From an uncultured Porphyromonas sp. (lineage in GTDB: Bacteria; Bacteroidota; Bacteroidia; Bacteroidales; Porphyromonadaceae): a stretch of DNA of 5,387 nt. Location: positions 1 through 5,387 of the forward strand of contig CABQOJ010000092.1 of the NCBI GenBank assembly GCA_902465775.1. Direction: 5' to 3'. This document shows, one piece after another, positions 1 to 5,387 of the stretch (within the stretch, counting starts at the first letter, position 1; every line of letters starts with the position of its first letter). The notes beneath the pieces are model-generated. The model saw nothing but the letters and a program-made list of their open reading frames with translations. It was not told where the DNA came from and did not search any database. A program made the translations under genes and the position numbers.

Positions 1-476
1 GTCCTAGCGAAGTGACGACGGGTGGTAATGCGCTCAAGTTTTACTCCTCTGTGCGCCTAGACATACGTGCCTACAAGCAGATCAAGAAGGGCGACGATGT
101 GGTCGGCAAGGTGACGAGTGTGCGTGTGGTCAAGAACAAGGTGGCTCCGCCCTTCCGTTGTGCTCAGTTTGACATACTCTTCGGTCAGGGCATCAACCGT
201 GTAGGTGAGATCATTGATGCGGCGACCGACATGGGCATCCTCAAGAAGAGTGGCTCGTGGTTCTCCTATCAGGGCAATAACATAGGTCAGGGTCGCGATG
301 CGGTCAAGGAGCTGCTGGATGACAACCCAGAGCTGGCTGACGAAGTGGCTCAGCAGGTGATGGATCAGCTGGCTCATGAGGGCAAGCTGCATCTCTCGCA
401 AGAGGCTGACGAAGGTGAGGAGGGAGAAGCCCTAGACACGACGGATCAGCTGGTCGACGAGGACTTTGATATATAA
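1..476 (+). CDS. recA: Recombinase RecA, C-terminal part (5' end outside window)
   Basis: RecA is the ATP-dependent cytoplasmic strand-exchange protein of homologous recombination and the co-protease that triggers LexA cleavage in SOS. The reading frame is open from base 3 to the TAA at 474-476, giving 157 visible residues; the Walker motifs and the N-terminal half lie upstream of the window. The visible part begins in DNA-binding loop L2 (PSEVTTGGN) and continues into [13 protein letters not shown], where the residues corresponding to E. coli K216, F217 and R222 are kept. [10 protein letters not shown] contains the equivalents of the inter-subunit lysines K248 and K250. The C-terminal domain follows ([34 protein letters not shown]). 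The last 24 residues form an acidic tail with 12 Asp/Glu and end DEDFDI, comparable to the regulatory acidic tail of E. coli RecA. The GTG at base 12 is an internal Val codon, not a start. Identification is secure. Confidence 0.97.
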   Translation, partial: PSEVTTGGNALKFYSSVRLDIRAYKQIKKGDDVVGKVTSVRVVKNKVAPPFRCAQFDILFGQGINRVGEIIDAATDMGILKKSGSWFSYQGNNIGQGRDAVKELLDDNPELADEVAQQVMDQLAHEGKLHLSQEADEGEEGEALDTTDQLVDEDFDI

Positions 477-492
477 TAGATAGTCTGAGGGA

Positions 493-528
493 CGTAGGGC
501 GCGTGAGCGAAAGCTCATGCACCTTGCG
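493..528 (+). terminator. Hairpin after recA, possible terminator or structured 3' UTR
   Basis: It begins 16 bases after the recA stop. The inner stem pairs 501-508 with 513-520 (eight pairs, one G-U) around a GAAA loop at 509-512, a stable GNRA tetraloop. After a single C/A mismatch (500/521) the stem continues for seven more pairs, 493-499 with 522-528, including G-U wobbles. No U-run follows; the next bases are AACCTCTCTAAT. It is therefore not a textbook intrinsic terminator, and could instead be a transcript-stabilising 3' end or a processing site. The hairpin is seen directly; its role is inferred. Confidence 0.5.
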
Positions 529-558
529 AACCTCTCTAATCCACGCTATCAAATAGAG

Positions 559-578
559 CTGGGTCTATTGCAACCCAG
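559..578. repeat. Short inverted repeat in the leader of the next gene
   Basis: CTGGGT (559-564) and ACCCAG (573-578) are perfect reverse complements around an 8-base spacer, with one further possible G-U pair outside. The repeat ends 30 bases before the ATG at 609, so it could be a protein-binding site or a weak leader hairpin. A six-base arm pair can occur by chance and I have no operator family to match it to. Confidence 0.25.
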
Positions 579-608
579 TCGTAAACTCTAAAGCAAGCTA
601 TAGTTATC

Positions 609-1082
609 ATGACAGTTCTACAGACTCCGAATGGATGGCAGCGACTCGCTGATCGTACAGACGAGGCGTATACGCCAGAACGCATTTCTGTGCTCCGTGA
701 GAACGAGATATTTGTCTTCGGGAGCAATCTGTTGGGACACCATATGGGTGGTGCAGCACGCACTGCTCGTCGCGTCTTTAACGCTGAGATGGGTGTCGCC
801 GAGGGTTTGACTGGACAGGCTTATGCTCTGCCAACGCTTGGTGAGGATATGCGACGGGTGGCTCCAGAGGCGCTACGTGCTAGCCTGGCGCGCTTGCTAC
901 GCTTTGCCCTAGAGCATCCGAGGCTTACCTTCTACCTCACGGAGGTGGGGTGTGGTATCGCTGGGTGGCCTGTCGAAACTGTGAGAGAGTTGCTATGGAA
1001 GGCTGTGCGTGAGCTCTCGGAGGAGGCTTATGAGCTACGAGCTGTGCCAGCTAATCTCTTGATTCCACAACGGTTTAGTTAG
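609..1082 (+). CDS. A1S_2505-like (phage non-structural family) protein, function unknown
   Basis: This is a 157-residue soluble protein with no signal peptide or membrane segment. It carries the motif set I associate with the A1S_2505 family: ENEIFVFGSNLLGHHMGGAA (residues 31-50), GQAYALPT (69-76) and LTEVGCGIAGW (110-120), with helical spacers between. Glycine-rich loops following beta strands, as in FGSN-x2-GxH-x-GGAA and VGCGIAG, suggest an alpha/beta nucleotide- or ADP-ribose-binding fold resembling macro domains; this is inference from motif shape, not an established activity. Homologues occur in phages and in many bacterial chromosomes. ATG 609 is chosen because it is the first start after the recA 3' region and leaves a sensible lead-in before TPERISVLRENE; the sequence upstream (CTATAGTTATC) is AT-rich with no Shine-Dalgarno. 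The TAG at 1080-1082 is 6 bases before the next gene, so the two are probably co-transcribed. Family confidence is good, function unknown. Confidence 0.82.
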   Translation: MTVLQTPNGWQRLADRTDEAYTPERISVLRENEIFVFGSNLLGHHMGGAARTARRVFNAEMGVAEGLTGQAYALPTLGEDMRRVAPEALRASLARLLRFALEHPRLTFYLTEVGCGIAGWPVETVRELLWKAVRELSEEAYELRAVPANLLIPQRFS

Positions 1083-1088
1083 TCGGCC

Positions 1089-2096
1089 GTGACTCTCTCC
1101 GTCTCTAGTGAGCAGTACACGCGATGGTGTGCTGAGACCCCTTCGCTACCACTCTATGTGCAGCCCTGGTGGCTACTCGCAGCTTCGGGGAGGGAGGATA
1201 TGTCGGTGCTCTCTACGGCAGGGACTAAGGAAGGCGCTCCGACACTGGCGTGGCCTCTCTTTATGCCTACGCGACGGCACCTGATCGTGCCTCCTTACTG
1301 CCAGTTCGCGGGGCCACTGAGTGATCGTTCGGGAGCAGTGGGGGAGGAGCCTTTTGATCGGGATCGATACATTGCCCACCTCGCAGCCATGAAGGCGCTT
1401 AGCGAGGCGCTCCCCTCATCGCTACGTTATATAGAGGCGCACTTACCGCTCGACTATTGGGACTGGCTCCCGTGTGAGACGCCTGCGGGTGCATGGCGTA
1501 GCTCGGTCGCCTATACGCATCTTCTAGACTTGGCGAACTCTGCACGTACGGAGCTGTACAACAAGTCTATCACTAGTAAGCTACGCTACGCCTCTAGGAT
1601 AAATCTACAAGCTCTCTGGTCTGACGCGACAAACCGAGTGACCTGCATCAATATGCTGATAAATCTCTGTCATACCAGTCTCCAGCGTAGCGGAGGAGAC
1701 CGCCTCTGCGCCTCATCACTAAGACGGCTCATGACCGCAGCTCTGGAGCATCAGCAGGGAGTCGTACACCTCTTGCTCTCTCCGACCACGGGAAGGCCCG
1801 TGGCGGGAGCTTTTGTGGCATACAACAACGGCATAGCCTACTATATAGCTGGCGGTCAGGAGCGTTGCCGTGAGGGACGGGATGCCGTGGCACTACTCCT
1901 CGACAATCTCTTTGGATGGAGCCGAGAGGCGGGGTGTCACACCTTCGACTTTGAGGGATCAATGCAACCAGGCATCGCCTTCTTCTTTCGCAGCTTCGGA
2001 GCTGTGCCACATCCTTACCTGCGACTGCAGGCGGGGCGCCAGACGCTGGCCATGCGTCTGCAATTGCGTCGGTACTATCTACGGCATCTCTATTGA
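1089..2096 (+). CDS. FemAB/BioF2-like GNAT-fold acyltransferase
   Basis: This 335-residue cytoplasmic protein resembles the acyl-CoA N-acyltransferase-fold proteins of the FemAB/BioF2 type (Pfam Acetyltransf_6-like), which transfer acyl or aminoacyl groups during envelope and glycan assembly. The N-terminal part has the typical LPLYVQPWWLLAAS entry (about residues 20-33) and VPPYCQFAGPL. KLRYASR lies at 164-170. The second half carries GRPVAGAFVAYNNGIAYYIAGG and a strongly diagnostic FDFEGSM at 286-292, followed by PGIAFFFRSFGA and PYLRL. GTG 1089 is the first usable start: the stop of the upstream gene (1080-1082) is in the same frame 6 bases earlier, and a later start would cut into the conserved entry. 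The next gene begins 10 bases after its TGA, and the pairing with a deacetylase and a glycosyltransferase suggests a surface polysaccharide or peptidoglycan substrate. The acyl donor and acceptor cannot be told from the sequence. Confidence 0.85.
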   Translation: MTLSVSSEQYTRWCAETPSLPLYVQPWWLLAASGREDMSVLSTAGTKEGAPTLAWPLFMPTRRHLIVPPYCQFAGPLSDRSGAVGEEPFDRDRYIAHLAAMKALSEALPSSLRYIEAHLPLDYWDWLPCETPAGAWRSSVAYTHLLDLANSARTELYNKSITSKLRYASRINLQALWSDATNRVTCINMLINLCHTSLQRSGGDRLCASSLRRLMTAALEHQQGVVHLLLSPTTGRPVAGAFVAYNNGIAYYIAGGQERCREGRDAVALLLDNLFGWSREAGCHTFDFEGSMQPGIAFFFRSFGAVPHPYLRLQAGRQTLAMRLQLRRYYLRHLY

Positions 2097-2106
2097 TTTA
2101 CTCTAT

Positions 2107-3498
2107 ATGCGACACTACGAGGCGACAGAATATATCCTCTCCTTCCTACTCGGAGATGCGACCCCGCTCGACGTATCGGGCAAGATCCGCATATCGCGTC
2201 ACGCTCAGAAGCAACGCTCCCCAGACTACGTCGCTTACTGCCGTCCGGAGGAGGCGGAGCCGTATCATCGTGTGGTGATCGTCCCGTCGGGCTTCTTTGA
2301 CTATGAGCAGTATGGCCGTGCCGAGTCGATGCCCACACTGCCACTCGCCGAGTGGCATGGGATGCCTCTGCTCTTTGGGGAGCCTCGCGAGGAAAGCTTA
2401 GAGACCCCTTATGGCACACGTCTTATTATCTACGCAGACCTCGTGGCGAGTAGCTACTTCCTACTGTCTCGCTACGAGGAGATGTACTATCGTAAGCGAA
2501 GGGATGAGCATGGTCGCTTCCCCGGGCGGGAGTCGCTGGCCTATCGTGCGGGCTTTCTGGAGCGTCCGCTGGTGGATGAGTATGCTGCGGAGCTACGACG
2601 ACTGATGGACGAGATAGGTCTGGCGGTACAGCCGATGAAGCCAGGCTTTAGCTCGGTGGCTCTTACACACGATCTAGACCAACCCTACTACAGCTCGGGT
2701 GTGCGGGGCTTCCTGCGCCTCCTCCTCAAGGAGCGTCTCTCGCTGCGGGCCGCTTATCGCAATACTTTCTCGCGAGCTAGCGAGGATCTCTTCTTTAGCT
2801 ATGGACGCTTCCTGGACTGGAATGTGGAGACACAGCGTAAGTGTGCTAGCCCTGTGCGAACGATCTTTTTCATCAAAACTCCTAGTCCGCATCCACTGGA
2901 CAAGCCAAACTACACGCTACACAATCATAAGGTCGCTGCCATCATGCGGTTAGCACGAAGGCGCAAGGTAGAGTTTGGTCTCCATCTAAATCTCTACTGC
3001 TCGGAGCATCCCGAGGCGGTGGAGGCGACTAAGGTAGAGCTGGAGAAAGAGCTGGGCGAGCTCGTCACCTGCTCTCGTCATCACTACCTAGCGGTGCGTG
3101 AGCCTGAGGACTACAATGCGCTCCTCGGGGCTGGCATCTATCATGACTACTCCATGAGCTACGCCGATGTGGCGGGCTTTAGGCTGGGCACGTCGCGTCC
3201 TGTGCGCTTTATCAATCCTCAGAGCATGGCGGTCACGGACTTGATCCTGCACCCGCTCACGGTGATGGACTACACGCTACATGATGAGAAGTATATGCAC
3301 CTCGACTACGCAGAGGCTGAGCGGGTGGCTCTGGCATTGGTCGAGCAGACGTACCGGTATCATGGCGAGGTGACGCTACTCTTTCACAATGAGAACCTGC
3401 TGCTAGACGATCCGCACATTTACCACACACGCCTCTACCGAGCCTTGCTGCGCCAGATCATCAAGCTCTCGCCAGCGCCTGACATCGTTGGACTATAG
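2107..3498 (+). CDS. Polysaccharide deacetylase family protein with DUF7033-type N-terminus
   Basis: A 463-residue protein with two parts. Residues 1 to about 175 match the DUF7033-type N-terminal domain common in Bacteroidota: YILSFLLGD, VIVPSGFFDY, YADLVASSYFLLSRYEEM, DEHGRFPGRESLAYRAGFL, PLVDEY. From about residue 183 a NodB-like deacetylase domain begins with ALTHDLD (T187, H188, D189, D191), the counterpart of the TFDDG metal/catalytic motif. It continues with EFGLHLNLY (H293), SRHHYL (323-328), DYSMSYADVAGFRLGTSRP and LILHPLTVMDYTL, and ends with LLFHNENLL (H427). The family removes N- or O-acetyl groups from glycans using a divalent metal. No signal peptide is evident, so it probably acts on a precursor in the cytoplasm. 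ATG 2107 is preferred: the frame stays open back to 1870, but that part lies inside the upstream gene in another frame and encodes nothing resembling the family. Activity is inferred; the second canonical His of the HxxxH motif is not obvious. Confidence 0.88.
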   Translation: MRHYEATEYILSFLLGDATPLDVSGKIRISRHAQKQRSPDYVAYCRPEEAEPYHRVVIVPSGFFDYEQYGRAESMPTLPLAEWHGMPLLFGEPREESLETPYGTRLIIYADLVASSYFLLSRYEEMYYRKRRDEHGRFPGRESLAYRAGFLERPLVDEYAAELRRLMDEIGLAVQPMKPGFSSVALTHDLDQPYYSSGVRGFLRLLLKERLSLRAAYRNTFSRASEDLFFSYGRFLDWNVETQRKCASPVRTIFFIKTPSPHPLDKPNYTLHNHKVAAIMRLARRRKVEFGLHLNLYCSEHPEAVEATKVELEKELGELVTCSRHHYLAVREPEDYNALLGAGIYHDYSMSYADVAGFRLGTSRPVRFINPQSMAVTDLILHPLTVMDYTLHDEKYMHLDYAEAERVALALVEQTYRYHGEVTLLFHNENLLLDDPHIYHTRLYRALLRQIIKLSPAPDIVGL

Positions 3499-3511
3499 AC
3501 CTCTCGCTCCT

Positions 3512-4777
3512 ATGCTCCCTCACCGTATCCTGCTACTGACCGACCTGCTCCCCCCGCAGTTTGCACCTCGCATCACGGCACTCCTGCAGCGCCTTCCCCA
3601 GCAAGAGTGGCAGGTCGACGTGGTGAGCGAAGAGATCAGAGGGGATCACCAAGGCTCTCACGGCTCTGTGGAGCGCACGAGTAGTTTGCCTGCAAACCAT
3701 CTAGAGCGTGTGCCACTAGCCCCGAAGAGGGGAAGGGCGCTCTATGCGCTCGCTGATGCGCTCTGGCAGGTGAAGAGCAGGAGCCTCGTACGGCACTTGT
3801 GTCAGCACTACGACTTGACACAATATGAGCTGATCGTGGGAATGAGCTATCGCACCTTCCCGCTACCAGCGGTCGCTCGCTTGGCACGGCAGACGGGGCT
3901 ACCCGCCGTGATGGACTGCCGAGACATCGTCGAGGAGTACACGCCCGAGGGCTTTCTCCCAGCACCGCTACCACGCTGGCTACCTTTGCACCGAAAGCTC
4001 TACAGCTGGCTTCGAGCTCGCTTCATCAAAGCTCGGACAGAAGCGCTGCGCCAAGCCTCCACCATCGTGACCGTCTCCGAGTGGCACCGCAATCAGTTAC
4101 AAGAGCTCCACCCAGAGCAGCGAGTCCTCTGCATACCGAATGGATATGACGAGGGGCTCTTCGTCGCACAGCCCGAGCAGTCCCCACAGTTACCGCTACG
4201 CATCGTCTATACGGGACGTCTCCTATCGCTAGAGATGCGGGACCCGACGCTACTCCTCAAGGCGCTACAAAAGGAGGCGCTAGACAAGTGGGTCCAGCGT
4301 GGAGCCGTCGAGGTGCATTGGTACTGTGACAACGCTTCGCAGCAGCTCCTCGAGCAACTCCTAGAAGCATCTCCCCCTGGTGTCCGAGCTGCGCAGCACT
4401 TTCACGCAATGGTGCCTTACGCTGAGGTGCCGAAGCTACTGGCTCAGGCCGATATGCTCCTCCTCTTAGGCCGTCGTGAGCAACCCGAGGGACCACACGG
4501 GATGGTGACGACCAAGCTCTTTGAGGCGATGGCGATGCGTCGGCCTATCCTGATGGTGGAGAGCGACGAAGGCGTTGTGGCGCAGATCCTCCGAGCACAT
4601 GGCGGAGCGCTCGCTGCTACCGATGTAGCGCAGGTCGTAGCGTTTGTCGCTCGTCACTTGGAGCGCCTGGAGCGTGGCGAGGCGCTACCGAGAGAGACCT
4701 TTACCGATCACTATCAGCAGTACACACGTGAGGCGATGGCGGAGGCTTTCGTGCAGCTCTTCCGTACGCTCGTCTGA
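3512..4777 (+). CDS. GT4-like (GT-B fold) glycosyltransferase
   Basis: A 421-residue soluble protein that probably transfers a sugar from a nucleotide donor to a surface-glycan intermediate at the inner face of the membrane. The N-terminal Rossmann half starts RILLLTDLLPPQFAPRITAL and includes MDCRDIVEEYTP (134-145). The linker carries STIVTVSEWHRNQL (183-196) and IPNGYDEGLF (208-217). The donor-binding half has RIVYTGRL (230-237), WYCDN, and PHGMVTTKLFEAMAMRRPIL with E338 as the second Glu of the usual EX7E motif; the position of the first Glu is Gly. I chose ATG 3512, 13 bases after the deacetylase stop, because the conserved first strand begins about four residues later. A TTG at 3488 in the same frame would overlap the upstream gene by 11 bases and add eight residues, which is possible. 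Donor and acceptor sugars are unknown. It is the last gene of the run, followed by the hairpin at 4810-4846. Confidence 0.9.
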   Translation: MLPHRILLLTDLLPPQFAPRITALLQRLPQQEWQVDVVSEEIRGDHQGSHGSVERTSSLPANHLERVPLAPKRGRALYALADALWQVKSRSLVRHLCQHYDLTQYELIVGMSYRTFPLPAVARLARQTGLPAVMDCRDIVEEYTPEGFLPAPLPRWLPLHRKLYSWLRARFIKARTEALRQASTIVTVSEWHRNQLQELHPEQRVLCIPNGYDEGLFVAQPEQSPQLPLRIVYTGRLLSLEMRDPTLLLKALQKEALDKWVQRGAVEVHWYCDNASQQLLEQLLEASPPGVRAAQHFHAMVPYAEVPKLLAQADMLLLLGRREQPEGPHGMVTTKLFEAMAMRRPILMVESDEGVVAQILRAHGGALAATDVAQVVAFVARHLERLERGEALPRETFTDHYQQYTREAMAEAFVQLFRTLV

Positions 4778-4809
4778 GTGCTCCCTTTTTCTCTAGAGCT
4801 ACTAAACGA

Positions 4810-4846
4810 ATCAAGCCCAGCAAACGAAGCGTCTGCTGGGCTTGAT
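4810..4846. terminator. Bidirectional hairpin terminator between convergent genes
   Basis: Thirteen perfect pairs join 4810-4822 with 4834-4846 (arm ATCAAGCCCAGCA), then one A/C mismatch and three more pairs enclose a 3-base loop at 4827-4829. It sits about 32 bases after the glycosyltransferase stop (4777) and about 31 bases after the rubrerythrin stop (4878) on the opposite strand, the position expected of a shared terminator. Neither side has a long U-run; the minus-strand flank TTCGTTTAG is the more U-rich, so termination may favour rubrerythrin. A five-T run at 4786-4790 lies before the hairpin on the plus strand and does not belong to it. Confidence 0.8.
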
Positions 4847-4877
4847 CTGTATAGGCGGACAGCCTATGTGATACTTA

Positions 4878-5387
4878 TTAGTAGTTCTCGCGCATTGGCT
4901 CGAAGAACTCCTGTGGGTGATCGCAAGCTGGGCACTTAGCAGGGGCCTTCTTAGCCTTGACCACGAAGCCACAGTTGCGGCACTGCCAGTAGATCTCCTC
5001 GTCACGCTCGAAGTACTTGCCAGACTCGACACGCTCCAGGAGCTTGAGGTAGCGCATCTCGTGCTCATGCTCAGCCTTAGCTACGTTGCGGTAGACGGCT
5101 GCAATGGTCTTGAAGCCCTCCTCCTCAGCGATGTCGGCGAACTCAGGATACATCTCCTCAGCCTCGCAGTGCTCACCAGCAGCTGCAGCCTTGAGGTTCT
5201 CAGCGGTGGTGCCGATGACGCCAGCGGGGAAAGCAGCGGTGATCTCTAGCTCACCACCCTCGAGGAACTTGAAGAAGCGCTTAGCGTGCTCCTTCTCCTG
5301 ATCAGCAGTCTCCTGGAAGACGGCCTCGATCTGACGATAGCCCTCCTTGCGAGCTATTCCTGCGAAGTATGAATAGCGATTTCTAGC
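4878..5387 (-). CDS. Rubrerythrin (N-terminus outside window)
   Basis: Rubrerythrin is a cytoplasmic non-haem diiron peroxidase of anaerobes that reduces hydrogen peroxide with electrons delivered through its rubredoxin-like domain. The minus-strand frame is open from the right edge to the TAA at 4880-4878, giving 169 residues; about 20-25 N-terminal residues, including the first iron-ligand Glu, are missing. The visible part starts ARNRYSYFA and has ETADQEKEHAKRFFKFLEGG, with the first ExxH (Glu 5295-5297, His 5286-5288), then FPAGVIGTTAENLKAAAAGE, the Glu pair before MYPEF (5163-5165 and 5154-5156), and the second ExxH in AKAEHEHEMRY (Glu 5070-5072, His 5061-5063). The C-terminal rubredoxin-like domain has WQCRNCG and KCPACDHP, four Cys in two CxxC pairs. 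The ATG at 5151-5153 is the Met of MYPEF inside the protein, not the start. It converges on the glycan operon and shares its terminator. The promoter is off the window, so regulation (for example by OxyR or PerR) cannot be judged. Confidence 0.97.
   Translation of the reverse strand, partial: ARNRYSYFAGIARKEGYRQIEAVFQETADQEKEHAKRFFKFLEGGELEITAAFPAGVIGTTAENLKAAAAGEHCEAEEMYPEFADIAEEEGFKTIAAVYRNVAKAEHEHEMRYLKLLERVESGKYFERDEEIYWQCRNCGFVVKAKKAPAKCPACDHPQEFFEPMRENY

Noticed and set aside
465..488. TTTG at 465-468 followed by TAGTCTGA at 481-488 as a Bacteroidota-type promoter.
   Set aside because: The spacing is about 12 bases instead of about 19-21, and the second element mismatches TAnnTTTG.
304..552. 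Minus-strand open frame across the recA 3' end, running into the intergenic region.
   Set aside because: It is mostly antisense to recA, low-complexity in composition (Pro/Arg/Ala-rich), and resembles no family.
665..676. Perfect 12-base palindrome GGCGTATACGCC inside the A1S_2505-like gene.
   Set aside because: About one such palindrome is expected by chance in 5.4 kb, and it lies within codons with no paired element.
1786..1803. Perfect 7-pair inverted repeat CCACGGG/CCCGTGG with a 4-base loop inside the acyltransferase gene.
   Set aside because: It lies in the middle of a conserved coding stretch (PTTGRPVAG) with no gene end or U-run nearby; probably a codon-composition effect.
1870..2106. 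In-frame 79-codon extension upstream of the deacetylase, starting inside the acyltransferase gene.
   Set aside because: It is an out-of-frame reading of the conserved acyltransferase C-terminus and shows no family resemblance. ATG 2107 begins directly before the recognisable domain.
3488..3511. TTG start giving the glycosyltransferase eight more residues and an 11-base overlap with the deacetylase gene.
   Set aside because: ATG 3512 is a stronger codon and lies just before the conserved first beta strand. The overlap start remains possible but is less likely.
4917..5301. Plus-strand open frames opposite rubrerythrin.
   Set aside because: They are shadows of the strongly conserved rubrerythrin frame on the minus strand.

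Overview
The window looks like chromosomal DNA from a Bacteroidota, most likely a Porphyromonas-like member of the Bacteroidales. The grounds are indirect. None of the starts has a clear Shine-Dalgarno sequence. A FemAB/BioF2-type acyltransferase next to a DUF7033-type polysaccharide deacetylase and a GT4-like glycosyltransferase is a gene pairing I associate with Bacteroidales. The RecA and rubrerythrin sequences fit that assignment. The genus is a guess. The DNA is densely coding and moderately GC-rich, with no tRNA, rRNA, insertion sequence, CRISPR array or obvious transfer boundary.

Layout, left to right: (1) the 3' part of recA on the plus strand, cut by the left edge inside DNA-binding loop L2 and ending at 476; (2) a 132-base gap holding a long imperfect hairpin with a GAAA loop (493-528) and a weaker inverted repeat (559-578); (3) a plus-strand run of four closely spaced genes: a small A1S_2505-like protein (609-1082), a FemAB/GNAT-fold acyltransferase (1089-2096, GTG start), a DUF7033/NodB-like polysaccharide deacetylase (2107-3498) and a glycosyltransferase (3512-4777); (4) a 100-base convergent gap with a near-perfect hairpin (4810-4846) placed to terminate both strands; (5) rubrerythrin on the minus strand, stop at 4878, its N-terminal codons lying beyond the right edge.

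Gaps inside the four-gene run are 6, 10 and 13 bases, so it is probably one operon. The last three genes form a plausible envelope-glycan module: a sugar transferase, an enzyme family that removes N-acetyl groups from glycans, and an acyl- or aminoacyl-transferase that could modify the freed amine or another group. That chain of reactions is inference; no substrate can be read from the sequence. The leading gene belongs to a family usually annotated as phage non-structural, and its link to the other three is unexplained. RecA (recombination, SOS) and rubrerythrin (peroxide and oxygen tolerance in anaerobes) are ordinary housekeeping or stress genes flanking the module.
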